Of a DNA stretch of 64,000 nt, positions 45,689 through 56,803 are shown in pieces. The notes below the pieces were generated by a model, which saw nothing but the letters and a program-made list of their open reading frames with translations, was not told the DNA's origin and did no database searches. Each line of letters begins with the position of its first letter. Position 1 is the stretch's first letter. The position numbers and the translations under genes are program-made. The DNA is from Acestrorhynchus altus (lineage: Eukaryota; Chordata; Actinopteri; Characiformes; Acestrorhynchidae), in the NCBI GenBank assembly GCA_034509495.1, contig CM067507.1, positions 29,963,892 through 30,027,891 of the forward strand, given 5' to 3'.

Positions 45689-46945
45689 GTGAGGAGCACC
45701 GCACGTTAACTCATCTATCATTCATAAACTGCCAAGACAAATATTTTAACCACTAGCGGTTACAAAAGTAAGTTTCTGTGTAAGATGAGCAGGAAGAGGA
45801 CGAGGCTTAAGCGATAGAGGCTGCCCCTTCAGAGGAGTTATGACTAGTGTTAACATGTTACTTTCCGTGCGAGCAGGTTTTCAAACACCTTGTAATTGAC
45901 TGTTGCTATGGTAAATGTCAGATCTATTAGAACTAGTTTTACCAGAGATACAGCCATCCACACTACCTAAGATTTAGTTTTACAAGAACGTTTACAATCT
46001 TGTTTTTGTTGTTTGGCGCTAGAACGGGGGTCAAACACACGACTCAACTTATCAGTTAATTACCAGGCAAAGTGGGTGAGTTTAAGTAGGGTACCTACCA
46101 AGCTTTGCTGGAGACCAGGCCTCCAGGACTGTAGTTGTGCACGCCTGTGAGTCAACACAACAGCCCCCACAGAATCGATGCATAAATAGAATATATTATG
46201 TTTTAACAGCTTATAGATTGTAATTTTAAGAAAACTGACTAAAATAAAATTATTTTTTATTTTCTTTGTTCTGTAATGTTACACAAAATGTAATGTTACA
46301 CAATTATTTGTGTTATATAAGTATTGTGATTTATAGTTAGGACTAAAACTTGAAGTATGTTTTTTAAAGTGCTGTCATATACTTTTTATGTTCTAAGAGA
46401 TGTTTTGATGTGGTTGGTTGGTTGGTTGTTTTGATGAGATTTAGACTCAGACACTCAGGGCTTGATTAAGTGGGCCATTTCGGTTATAGAGTCCATATGT
46501 AAACACCTTGCTCTGTTTCTGAAAGAACATGGTGTTTATGCTCTTACTTTACATGCAAATTTAAGTTACTTTATTGTGATTTTTCCTTTTAAAATACAGC
46601 CGTATTAATGAGGTCAGGTACTGATGTTAGATGGTCAGTTCTAAATCACTCCCTCTCCAGTCCATCTCACAAATGTTGGTTGAAGCTCCATCCTTGCAGG
46701 GAGCCCATCTACACTGTTTAGCTGATATTTGACACTGAGTATGATCACCTACGGTTCATGTGTGGCTGGACATAAACTGTATTAGGTAAGAATAATTGCA
46801 AATGTGGTTACAACTTAAAATCAGCTTTCTAATGAATTGTCTTTAGTCTTATTGATTCCACATGATTCAAGTGAATCAAATGGCCAGATCATTTCAGTAT
46901 TTGAAAAGTGGCACCATTTCATTTCATGCTGTTAAACTCTACCTA
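45689..46945. other. Start of piezo2 intron 2, nothing recognised
   Basis: AT-rich intronic sequence. No exon matching the expected third Piezo2 exon is visible. Confidence 0.45.
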
Positions 46946-46948
46946 ATG

Positions 46949-48030
46949 TGCATCTGGGAAGTATTCACAGCATTTCACTTTTGTACATTTTGTTCTGTTA
47001 TTCTTTCTCACTGCAAACAATACACCACATTGAGAAAGTGAGAAAATTGTTTGCAAATTTATATATAAAAAAAATAAAACACAAAAATATAACATACGTA
47101 AGTATCCACAATCTTTGCTCAATACTTTGTTGAATCACCTTTGGCAGCAATTACAGCCTCAAATCTTTTTTAGAATGAAGCTTTATAGAAGGTCCATCGG
47201 ATTTAATGGGGAGCATTGGTGCCCAGCCATCTTTAGATCTCTCCAGAGATGTTCAGTCAGGTTCAAGCTCTGGCTGGGCCACACAAGGACATTCACAGAG
47301 TTGTCCCGAAGCCACTCCTTTGTTATCTTGGCTGTGTGCTTAGAGTCGTTGTCCTGTTGGAAGATAAGCCTTCGTCCCAGTCTGAGGTTCAGAGTGCTCT
47401 GGAGCAGGTTATCGTCAAGGATGTCCCTATACATTGCGAAAGTCATCTTTCCCTTGACCCTGACTACTCTCCCTGCTGCAGAAAAACATCCCCACATCAT
47501 GATGCTGCCACCACTGTGCTTCACTGTAGAAATGGCATTGTCTAGGTGAGGAGTAGTGCATGGTTTCCTCCAGACATGATGCCTGGCATTCAATCCAAAG
47601 TTCAGCTTTTTGTTTCTCATGGTCTAAGAGTCATTTCAGGGCATTTTAGCAAACTCCAATGTCATGTACCTCTTACTGAGGATTGGCTACCATCTGGCCA
47701 CTCTACCATACAGGCCTGCAAGTTGGAGCACTGTCAGAGTGACCATTGGGTTCTTGGTCACCTCCCTGACTAAGGACCTCGTACTCCAATCTCTGAGCTT
47801 GGCCTAGTAGTTCCAACTTCTTCCATTTACAGATGATGGAGGCCAATGTGCTCATTGAGACCTTCAATGCTACAGAAATGTTTTGTACCCTTCCCCAAAA
47901 CTGTGTCTCGATTCAATCCTGTCTTGGAGGCCTTGGGGTATTGTGTGTAGAATTTTAAAGGAAAAAATGAATTGAATACATTTTGGAATAAGGCTGTAAC
48001 ATAAAAAAAATGTGCAGAAAGTGAAGCGAA
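46949..48030 (-). mobile_element. Tc1-like transposon, near full length but degraded
   Basis: The left end GCATCTGGGAAGTATTCACA is mirrored near 47945-48030 by an inverted GTGTAGAATTTTAAAGG...TTTTGGAATAAGGCTGTAAC...GAAAGTGAAGCG. The minus-strand ORF 47183-47620 (145 codons) encodes GGSIMMWGCFSAAG, the second catalytic site FQQDNDSKHTAKITKEWL and SLNLTEHLWRDLK. In that last motif the usual SPDLNPIEHLW is altered, but the Glu aligned with the third catalytic residue is kept. The N-terminal half (47640-47940) is present only as broken pieces. About 1.1 kb against the usual 1.6 kb. Inactive. Confidence 0.85.
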
Positions 48031-50025
48031 TCCCAAAAACTGCTCTCACAAAATTGAGAAGTGAAAGTGGGGGAGGTATGTGTCTATGTTTTCAGTATAT
48101 GTCTTTTCTAAGAGACTTTTATTTTATAAGAGTGAATACATTTAATTTGTGAGTGAATGAACCAAACCCTGTAGTTTTCGACATCTAGAATTAAGAACTT
48201 CAATACTTCATCTCCACTGAGAGGTGAATATGGGGGAGGAGAATTCGAGCAGGAGAGGAATGCAGTATGTATCTCCACTCTCCTCTCCCCTGACACCCCC
48301 TCACATGTGTCATCGGTTCACTAGTTCAACTGTTGCCTCATCATGCCCGTCGTTTGAACCCCGGGCCACTTCGGTGCACTGCACTGAATTCAGAATGAAG
48401 CTGTAATAGTAAAGAGAGCATTTATTCATTTTTCAGACAGAATGTGATTTTATACCTGCATGTGATCCTCCTGCACTGATAGATAGACATATTTCAGTTT
48501 TGAGCAATAATGTGTTATCTGCAGGACAGCACTCCGGCCTTCAGCCAACAGCTCTGCTCAGCTTTTAGTCTTAACACAACAATACTGCTCTTGTAGTGTG
48601 AAGCATTGCATGGCTCCTCCCAGGCATGAAATATTTCCAACAATAAGGCAACCTTACAAAATTCATCTTTTAGCCATAAGTCATCCATAGCTTATCTTCT
48701 GTTTATCCCATAATTTATTTTTAGCATATCTTCAGCTTATCCCATAATTTATCTTTACTTTAGCTTATTACCTAATTTATTTTCAGCTTTATCTCCATAA
48801 TTTAATCTCATTCTTCAGGCCCAGCTGCCATTTACACTGCATAGAGTCACAGTTGCAATATGATTAGTGTGATAAACAGAAATGAGCAATGTTTTACAGT
48901 TTATCCCAGTAGTATCTGGTAATGAGAAGGTTTAGGAGAAGTGGAGTGAGATCACTCCTCTGCCTCTGCGTTTAACCCAGTATTATCAGGAAATGAACCA
49001 GCAACACTGAGTGATAAATGGATTGTCAATAATGGGATGGAATTATCTGTTTACATTGCAGATGTTCTGCCTCTGATCTCTATAGTTAATCAAAGTTGTC
49101 ACCAACTGGATACTTTCTTGACAAGCCGAGTGAAAGCAAGCTGAGGGTTTCTGTTTCTCAGGGCGTACCCGCAGAACATCATGCCTGATGTTTGTTTAAC
49201 GGCCCGACTGATACTCTTAGAAGGACTGGCTAAGAAACACCTGAGTTGGCATCTGCTTCTCCTCTCTTTGACACACATTTTTGCAGGCCTGTAGAAACAC
49301 ATAGCTCTTAAAATTCCTGGAGTCTGAGGGATTACCTCCTACAGAAGTGCTGCAAATCCTCTGAACAAATACACAAGACATGCTGGGTGTGTAAAGTTTT
49401 ACCTGTAATTTTAGTGAATAATAATGGAAGCTGACCTCATTAGCATCTTGCTGCATTTCTATATCACATATACTTGCCTGAAAATTGTATTAACTCGGGA
49501 TCTCTCAAATGGGTTTAAAGTTTCTAATTTAAATAAAAAGGGCTGTTTCTTTTTCTAGCTAAACATTTGCTTTACAGGTCATTGATTAAACCTGTGACAT
49601 TTACTGACCTGTAATCAATCACGCTGGGCCGGAAGGTCCACTGTTAAGCTGTATTTGTTCATAATTCAGAAAGTCAATCTGACATTTTATATTAATCACA
49701 TATAAAGTGACATATTTCAATCCCTTTTTTAACTTTTGATCAGTATTGCTTCAGAGATCAGAAAGTTATTACACAAAATGTAAGGCATTGTTTTTCATGT
49801 TGCTGTAAGTTTGCCCAACTTCAAAGAGTTAAAATGTCTAACCAGAGTAGTTCACATGCATGTCAATATTGCAAATGAATGCACTTGTTTCAACCAAATA
49901 ACATACTACTATAATATAAACAGTATATTGTGGCACTAATTCTGAGGGTGGTAAGTTTGAAATATTGTTATGCATTGGTTTGCACTAAGTTGCCATTTCT
50001 GCTGGACACAGATGGAACTTGGTCT
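48031..50025. other. piezo2 intron 2 segment, nothing recognised
   Basis: Includes a tandem-like AGCTTATC...CATAATTTATTTT patch (about 48660-48800). No exon or defined mobile element seen. Confidence 0.4.
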
Positions 50026-50029
50026 CCAC

Positions 50030-50240
50030 CTTTAACCAATCTGTGCAGTGATACACATACATTAGTGAATACACATACACACACAGTGATATAGTGAGCA
50101 CACATGCCTGGAGAGGTGGGCAGAATCTGCTATGGTTGATAGGTGGCTTGTTCTTCAGTTGGGACCTTTCAGTTCAGGGATTCAAACTGGCAACCTTCCA
50201 GTCCTCTTATCTTCAGGCCACAGCTGCCCACATGCTTGCT
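50030..50240 (+). repeat. Interspersed repeat fragment with tRNA-like end
   Basis: GGGATTCAAACTGGCAACCTT, CCAGTC and CAGGCCACAGCTGCC match the end of a fish interspersed repeat whose start type (TTATATAGC...TTCTAG) appears at 17660 and 60489. Confidence 0.5.
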
Positions 50241-50289
50241 CAGACTGGTTGTATGTAAAGGGCAGATTATAAGGCAGTGCAGGTTAGTT

Positions 50290-50770
50290 ACATTAGAGAG
50301 TTAACCCTAAGTGAACTTTAAATTCAGTCATGTAGTGGCTTCCTGTAGCTGCCCACATCAGATTCAAAACCTTGATGCTGGTCTACAAAGACAAAAATCA
50401 ACCAGCAACTCCGTACATGAGCCCTCTGAGCATCAAGTACAGCTCGGCTTGACCCACCGACTCTCAAGTTGCAAGGAAGACAAGCATCCAGACTCTTTCT
50501 TCCTCTGTTGGTCACTGGCTGTCTTCAAATGCAGACTAAGGACCCGTCTCTTTCAATCACATGTAACTCATTACAGGATTATATTTATACTGAATCTTGT
50601 TGGCCTCCAGTGTGACATTTGTTTTCGACAGGATCTAAGTGTGAGGAATCTCTGGATTCTAGCCTCTTCTACTAGCTAAGCATATCTGAGTGAACAGTAA
50701 AGCACTTTAGTAAGTCACTCTGGATAAGGGCATCAGCCAAATGCCGCAAATGTTAATGTAAATGTAAGCC
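50290..50770 (+). mobile_element. L2-type LINE 3' end, fragment
   Basis: The decayed C-terminal reverse-transcriptase ORF reads TARLDPPTLKL-like, SLAVFKCRLRTRLF and similar in changing frames. The characteristic tail GTCACTCTGGATAAGGGCAT, CAGCCAAATGCCGCAAATG and (ATGTAA)n follows. A second copy lies at 52240. Confidence 0.75.
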
Positions 50771-50950
50771 AAGTTCCTCATAGCTTCTGTGTGCTATCAT
50801 GAGGACAGAAAAGAGTGATTGACTAAGCAAAATAGAGCTGATTCAAGGAGAGAAGAAAGAAGTAAGACATTGACAGATCTCAGACGGGCTGGAATTAGCC
50901 AAAGCAGCTTGAGAGACTGACAAAGAAAAGGGAGGGGTGTTGAGAAATAC

Positions 50951-51137
50951 AGTGCATCGGGAAAGTATTCACAGTGCTTCACTTTTTCCATGTTTTATGT
51001 TACAGCCTTGTTCCAAAATGGATGAATTTTTTTCCTGTCAAAATTCTACACACAATACACCACAATGACTGAGAATTTTATTATAATTATTTTTTTAATT
51101 GGTAAAGCACTGTGAATACTTTCTGGATGCAGTGTAA
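50951..51137. mobile_element. Tc1-end MITE (two terminal repeats joined)
   Basis: CAGTGCATCGGGAAAGTATT at 50952 is mirrored by AATACTTTCTGGATGCAGTG at 51116-51135. The terminal-repeat block TCCAAAATGGATGAATTTTT and CTACACACAATACACCACAA lies between. No transposase is left; this is a minimal derivative of the 46949 family. Confidence 0.82.
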
Positions 51138-51139
51138 GT

Positions 51140-52235
51140 GGCTGAGCTGAGCTTCACACAGCTGACAGTGTTGGGCTGGACTGCGCTGGACTGAACGGAT
51201 TGAGACGTTTCCTTTCTGCAGCTGCTATTCCTCCATGCTTTTCCCACCCACCCGTGCACTACTGTACACATCCCCAACAGTACATTAGGACTTGTTAGGA
51301 GTCAGATCAGTGTTATAGAGCATGAGTCAAAAGAACACCATGAAGTCCATGATTTGTTTCCTGTTTATATTGACATTGAAGCAGTTCATGTCTGTTGAAT
51401 GAAGTTCAGTGACCTCAAATGGTACAAAGATAAACAGTATTAATAATGGAACTTGTAAACGTCCTTTTTAGGGAACAAGCCATTGATCAACAATTTTCAA
51501 GTATGCTTTGAAAACTGAAGCAAACAATTTATATGAAGGCTTTGTTGTAACAGACTGTGTTACTGCACTCGCTACCACAATATTTCACACCTAACAAAGA
51601 AAAGAAGCTCTTTCCTTTGAATTACAAATAAAACCAGTGTGTGGTGAGTACAGACTCTTTGACTGATTCAAATCCACAACAGCATCAGAAGATGAATTTC
51701 TGAGCGTCAATGGCTTGTGTGATAGCTCACATAAGGGCTGGGCGATATAATCTAATATAAATGATATTATAATAATATAAACAATATCGCTTATGTCTTG
51801 CTCTGTTTATATCCAGATCTTGATATTAATATCGATATGTTGCCGAGCCATAGCTCACATTGCAACTCCTTGTAGCTCACCATAACACTGGACTGTTAAG
51901 AGGAGGCTCGAAGCTGCAAGTTTGAGAGGTGGAGCTGCAGTAAGAAAGACACTGATAAGATGAAAAGCAGGCTTATCTAGGCCATGCAGCATTGCCAGTG
52001 GAGTACTGAAAAAAGGAGGGTGTTTTTACCAGTAGTGTTTAAGCATTTAGGTTACATCTTGCGTACATTCTTGACAACAGTATGCTCAAATGACCCATCA
52101 GTCAGCTTAACCAATTGCAGTGTTTTAGCTTTCTATATGTAGATAAACTCCACATGACAGAAAACATTGTTGGGTCCCCAAAGAGCCAATGATTTATTCT
52201 TTACATAATCAGTTTCAGTGAGCATGTGCATCCCT
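51140..52235. other. piezo2 intron 2 segment, nothing certain
   Basis: A patch at about 51735-51860 (GGGCTGGGCGATATAATC, AATATCGATATGTTGCCGAG) resembles a fish DNA-transposon end (GGGCGATAT type) but is too short to classify. Confidence 0.4.
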
Positions 52236-52239
52236 GCAT

Positions 52240-52555
52240 CCCTCAGAATGCAAGGTAAACATTTATTCAGACTCTTTTCTGTTCTGGCACCAAAATGGTA
52301 GAACGAACTTCCCCTGGGAGTCCGAACAGCTGAGTCCGTCACTGTCCTCAAACGCAGACTGAAGACTCATCTGTTTCAGGAGGATTTAACTCCATAAAGA
52401 CTTTTGTTTCAACACGGTCTAAACGTGTGGAATCTCTAGATTCCAGCCTCGTCTAATAGCTAAGGATATTCTAAGTAAACAGCAAAGCACTTTTGTAAGT
52501 CGCTCTGGATAAGGGCGTCTGCTAAATGCCGCAAATGAAAATGTAAATGTGACCG
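52240..52555 (+). mobile_element. L2-type LINE 3' end, fragment
   Basis: GCACCAAAATGGTAGAACGA, ACTTCCCCTGGGAGTCCGAA and AAACGCAGACTGAAGACTCA encode the end of an L2 ORF (APKW.NELPLGVRTAE...LKRRLKTHLF-like). The tail GTCGCTCTGGATAAGGGCGT and CTGCTAAATGCCGCAAATG follows. Same orientation as the copy at 50290 and better preserved. Confidence 0.82.
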
Positions 52556-53940
52556 AGTTGCTGAATCTCAGAACCAAAAGGGGTTTGGGCTGTGACATTG
52601 CACCAAAGACCACCCAAGAGCAGATCATTTAAATTACTTAAATCATTTAAGTCCAGTGTGGCATTTTTCAGTGCAGTTGCATTAGCATGACTCAAATTTA
52701 CCGTTATCTGTTCAACCCAATCATTCTATCTTCACCGCAAATCACATCTTGCCACACTTTACAACACATAACCCCAACATCTTAAATTACTCCAGCAGAC
52801 CTTTAAGCAGTCATCTGCTAGACACCTTCACCCTGAAGGGTGTGAAACACTAAATTTATGTCAGGCAATAGACCCAAAGAGCCTGTGGCTTTGTTCAGCT
52901 AGTGGCGTCTCAGTGCGGGTGTTTGTTTAGTTATGACCCTTCAGTAGAGCAGGAAAGGAGTGAGTCAGGCTCTGTCGGAGCACCTTTGCTGGCCCTTGCG
53001 TCACCTCAACCAGATGTTGGCCATTAATTATAAAGCCAAAGCTCCTTCACCTCTCCTGAGGCTAAACTGTTGTAAGGTGATAATATGTGCTTGGGTAGAA
53101 CTGAAGAGAAATTTCTAAAAGATGCATAGTTAAAGGTCCAGCCGGTTCAAAGTTACACTCTTAAAAATAAAGGAGCCCATGCTGGAATCAAGAGGAACCA
53201 AATTTGGTCCACTCAGTTGAAAGATTCTTTAGGGAACCAAATGTGAAACTACTTAACTATTAATGATGGTGTGCAGTGACATATGTTCATTTAGCAGTAA
53301 CTGATCTGATGAAGTGACATTATTATCCAAATAAATTAACCACATATTACTTTTCAGCTTTCCAGTTTAATCAAAAATCAGTTTGACATGAGGAACGTTG
53401 CACTCCCACTTCCAGAAAGCATTTTGATCTGTAAACAGAATGACCAATCGGACTTTCCCGTGCCGAAAGGAAGAGGATGGTAATGCTAGACGGCAAGGCC
53501 GCCCGCAAGTCTCTCCTCAAAACAAACGTAATCTGTCCGCTTGAGGGAATGCAGGAGACAAGATGGCTTCCTGAGGAAACGGAGCAGAATGGAGAGGTCG
53601 TTGGAGAGGGACCCCGGCCTTCGTGGTTCTCCATAAGCCAGCTTCACAGCACTTCCTCAGGAAGATGATGATTCATCAACCTTACAAGGGAGGGAAGCTT
53701 ACTCTCTGTTGAGTCCTACTGATTTCAGTACAGCTTAGTCATCTGCAAGTAAGCGTTTCTAAATCTTTCTTGTCTTGGACACCCGATTCTAGGGAATAAC
53801 TTTAAATGAAAATGCAAAAAAAATGTATAACATACATGTTATATTTTTTACTCGAGTAACTCCAATGCTAGCAATAACATAAGGGTAAGAACCCTATTCA
53901 ATCAACTAATTTGGAGCAAATCAAGGGTTCAATTCCAAAT
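52556..53940. other. piezo2 intron 2 segment, mostly unrecognised
   Basis: A short AAGGTTCTT-type MITE remnant is likely at about 53150-53240 (ACTCTTAAAAATAAAGGAGC, GATTCTTTAGGGAACC). Otherwise nothing recognised. Confidence 0.4.
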
Positions 53941-53947
53941 CAATTCC

Positions 53948-54325
53948 AAAATCAAGGGTATTAAAAATGAGTTTATCCTGCTTTTGTTGGAGTAATTGTC
54001 TTGGAAGACACATTGCTGTGAGGATTCGATTGCATTCAATGCCAAGAGAGTAGTGAGATCAGGATGTTGGATGCTCTCCACCTAATCCTCAACTCTCCAA
54101 CTCACTCCAAACGTATTAGATAGTGCACCATTATTCCAGAGAACACAGTTCCACTGCTCCACAGCTCAATGCTAGGGCAAATGATACCCCTCTAGACCAC
54201 ACCTTGTATTAGCTACGGAGCCAATAGCTTCATGTTTATCTGCTCCTGGGAGTCTGATTCAATTGGCTGTACTTCAATACAGGGTCCAGAAAAAATTGTA
54301 CGGGGTCAACATAAAGTAGCTGAAT
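53948..54325 (+). mobile_element. Tc1-derived MITE, left and middle part
   Basis: CAAAATCAAGGGTATTAAAA, GTTTATCCTGCTTTTGTTGG, CATTGCTGTGAGGATTCG, GATCAGGATGTTGGATG, AACACAGTTCCACTGCTCCA and TTCATGTTTATCTGCTCC follow the family order of 12920 and 36001. It lacks the outer left end. Confidence 0.72.
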
Positions 54326-54713
54326 GCAGTGCCTCCCTCCAGTGCTCACTGTCATGAGCAGTCAGGAAAAGTGTCCATTGACAGGTTTTTAAGGGATCCA
54401 AATGTTACCAAAGAACCACTTCTGACACCTTTAAATAGTTTTAATAGTTTATCGAGTGGTTCAGGATTCAAACGTTTACATATTAAGTTTCTTACAGTAT
54501 AACTTTAAAGGGACATTCTGGAGGAAGCACATCTGGAAGAAGAAGAAGAAGCATTTCTTTGCTAAAAATAAGCAATAGAGGAATTTTAGGAAGAATTCAA
54601 AGTATCCTCCATGGTGGCACAACACAGTGAAATCGCCTTGTCTTGTAGGGCGTTCAGTTTTGGACTCAGGAAAGCAGTGGGTCTTTGTTAGCAATTCTTT
54701 GCCTCCCCCTCAG

Positions 54714-54749
<36 letters not shown>

Positions 54750-54770
54750 ACTCTCTCTCTCTCTCTCTCA
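54714..54770. repeat. (CT)n microsatellite
   Basis: About 55 bases of CT with two short interruptions. Confidence 0.95.
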
Positions 54771-55495
54771 TTCTCCCTCCATCATATACACACTTCAAGA
54801 AGAGCACATATCTCCGCCATGAGTCACATCATAAAATCTAATTAAGGGCTGTTTGAGTGCGTACCTCCTTTACTGGAATCATGTGCCATATTTTATGTCA
54901 AGCTCAATTTTTATATGATTTCAAACTCATCCAAACAACATTAAGGTCCCAGGTTGACATATGGAATGAAAAGAAAATGAGTTCTTAAAAATGAACATTC
55001 AGTTTAATGTCGTACTTCATTAGGATGAAGTGAGGAGACCTTCCTCTTGCTGTATTTCAGGGTGTTCCTCTTTAGTCTCATATTTAGGTAAAATGGGCTC
55101 ATGCAGCCAAAAATATATGGTCTTGTGGAGAGGGGACTGTACTGCATTGTTGTAAAAGAGAAGCTGATAAGTTCATGAGTAACCGGAGCCTGAGTGGCTC
55201 TAAAGACTTGACAGTATAATACATTTAGGGTGTTTTAAAAAGGAAATGTTAATGCATTACTTTAGTTTAATTAATGAGTCTGCCTCATGCTGCCTTTCTT
55301 TTCCAAGAAATGGATTGTGCAGTCTGCGTCATTTTACATTCTGTACTTTCAGTGTTTTACTTTATTTTTAGATTTTTTTAATTGATCTGGCTTATTGATA
55401 GTAATCTGTTTCAGCTTTGAGCTGTATTATGAGCACAATCACGTTACTAAAAGACTTAGCTGTATAATAAAATTGGAGTAAATTTGCTGTGTACA
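54771..55495. other. piezo2 intron 2 segment, nothing recognised
   Basis: AT-rich intronic sequence without identified features. Confidence 0.4.
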
Positions 55496-55497
55496 TA

Positions 55498-55888
55498 AAC
55501 TACCAGTCAAATGTTTTAGAACACCCAATATGAGTTCTGAAACTTTTGACTGGTCGTGCACATATTTTATGCAGTGGCATGTTGTTAATCAATAGATCAA
55601 ATCATGATGACTGTCTGAAATTAATTTATTTTACTGGTTTACAATACAACATTATGACCACCTCCTTAAATGGACAGCAGCCTAATTATAGACCTACAAA
55701 GTGCTTCTGTGTGGTCAGTGAAGCTGATAAAAAATTAACAGTGAATATAGAAACAATGAGGTGCTCATAATGTTGTGGTTGATTGTAAAGCTCTTGATTA
55801 ACAACATTCCACTGCATAATATATGTAAAGTACCAGTTAAAAGTTTCAGAAACCATATTAGCTGTCCTAGAACTCTTGACCATTAGTG
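55498..55888. mobile_element. Hairpin MITE with a second hairpin MITE nested inside
   Basis: Outer arms at 55500-55600 (ACCAGTCAAATGTTTTAGAA, TATGCAGTGGCATGTTGTTA) and 55790-55888 (TTAACAACATTCCACTGCAT, ACCAGTTAAAAGTTTCAGAA) are inverted copies. Inside, CAACATTATGACCACCTCC (55647-55665) and GAGGTGCTCATAATGTTGTG (about 55759) form a second inverted pair around CTACAAAGTGCTTCTGTGTG. This is a deleted copy of the palindromic family at 56804-58228. Confidence 0.68.
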
Positions 55889-56441
55889 TATGTTGCAGAT
55901 ATGAACCAGATATGATCAGTTACAGTATAAAGGTCTTAATCTCATCAGAATTGTTACATTGTTACAGCATTTAGCTGACACTCTTTCCAGAATATCCATT
56001 TGAATAATGTTATAGTGGTAAGAGAATGTAGAATTAGGAGTTTTGCCTGAGGATTCTTATTGGGGTAGCTTTATTGACTTGCCCAGCCAGAGAATCAGAC
56101 TGTAGTCTCACATGGATAAGGCAGCGTTGTTACCCGCTATGCTACATCAGTGCTTTTTATGGCAAAATGCCTTCCATTTTATGGCCTCAGACTGAGTCTG
56201 AATTCTCAGTATCTCAGGCAGACACCTTGGCTTTTAATGTTTTGGGGTTGATCTTCAGGAATGCCTTTGCTGGCTGCTGTGGGTCCTTAATTATCCATGG
56301 AATGGGAGTTTTGGGTACTGGTAGGACTGAGAAAGGATCTACCACACAGAAGTCATACACTGTTTCCTGCATTAAGCATGCAAATGAAATCATCTGAAAA
56401 TCTGGGATGTGGGTAGAATATCTATTGTTTCTTATTTCCAG

Positions 56442-56475
56442 GTTGTTGTTGTTGTTGTTGTTGTTTTTGTTGTTG
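56442..56475. repeat. (GTT)n microsatellite
   Basis: About ten GTT units with two interruptions. Confidence 0.92.
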
Positions 56476-56803
56476 TTCTTGTTATTAAATAAATAAAACA
56501 ATGTCATCTGAAGGAAACATGAGTTATGGAAGAGTCCAAGTTGAAATAAAAAACTTGATTTCTGGAAAAAAAGTATTCACCACAAAACTACAAATTAAAA
56601 ATGAAAATAATAAAACACTCCAAACACTCTGATATCTAAAAACTAAGATTGATACAGAATCAAACTAAATTGATGAATAGAAATGCTCCGATATAATTAT
56701 ATTCAATAGAGTTAAATCTTTTTACTTCTACTGAAAGTTAAGTTCTTCCTTCTGTAAAGATATATTGCTGATACATGACTGTTTTGCTACAGTGGCAATA
56801 TTC

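Noticed and set aside
51735..51860. GGGCGATAT-type palindromic patch as a named transposon
   Set aside because: Too short and decayed for a confident family assignment.
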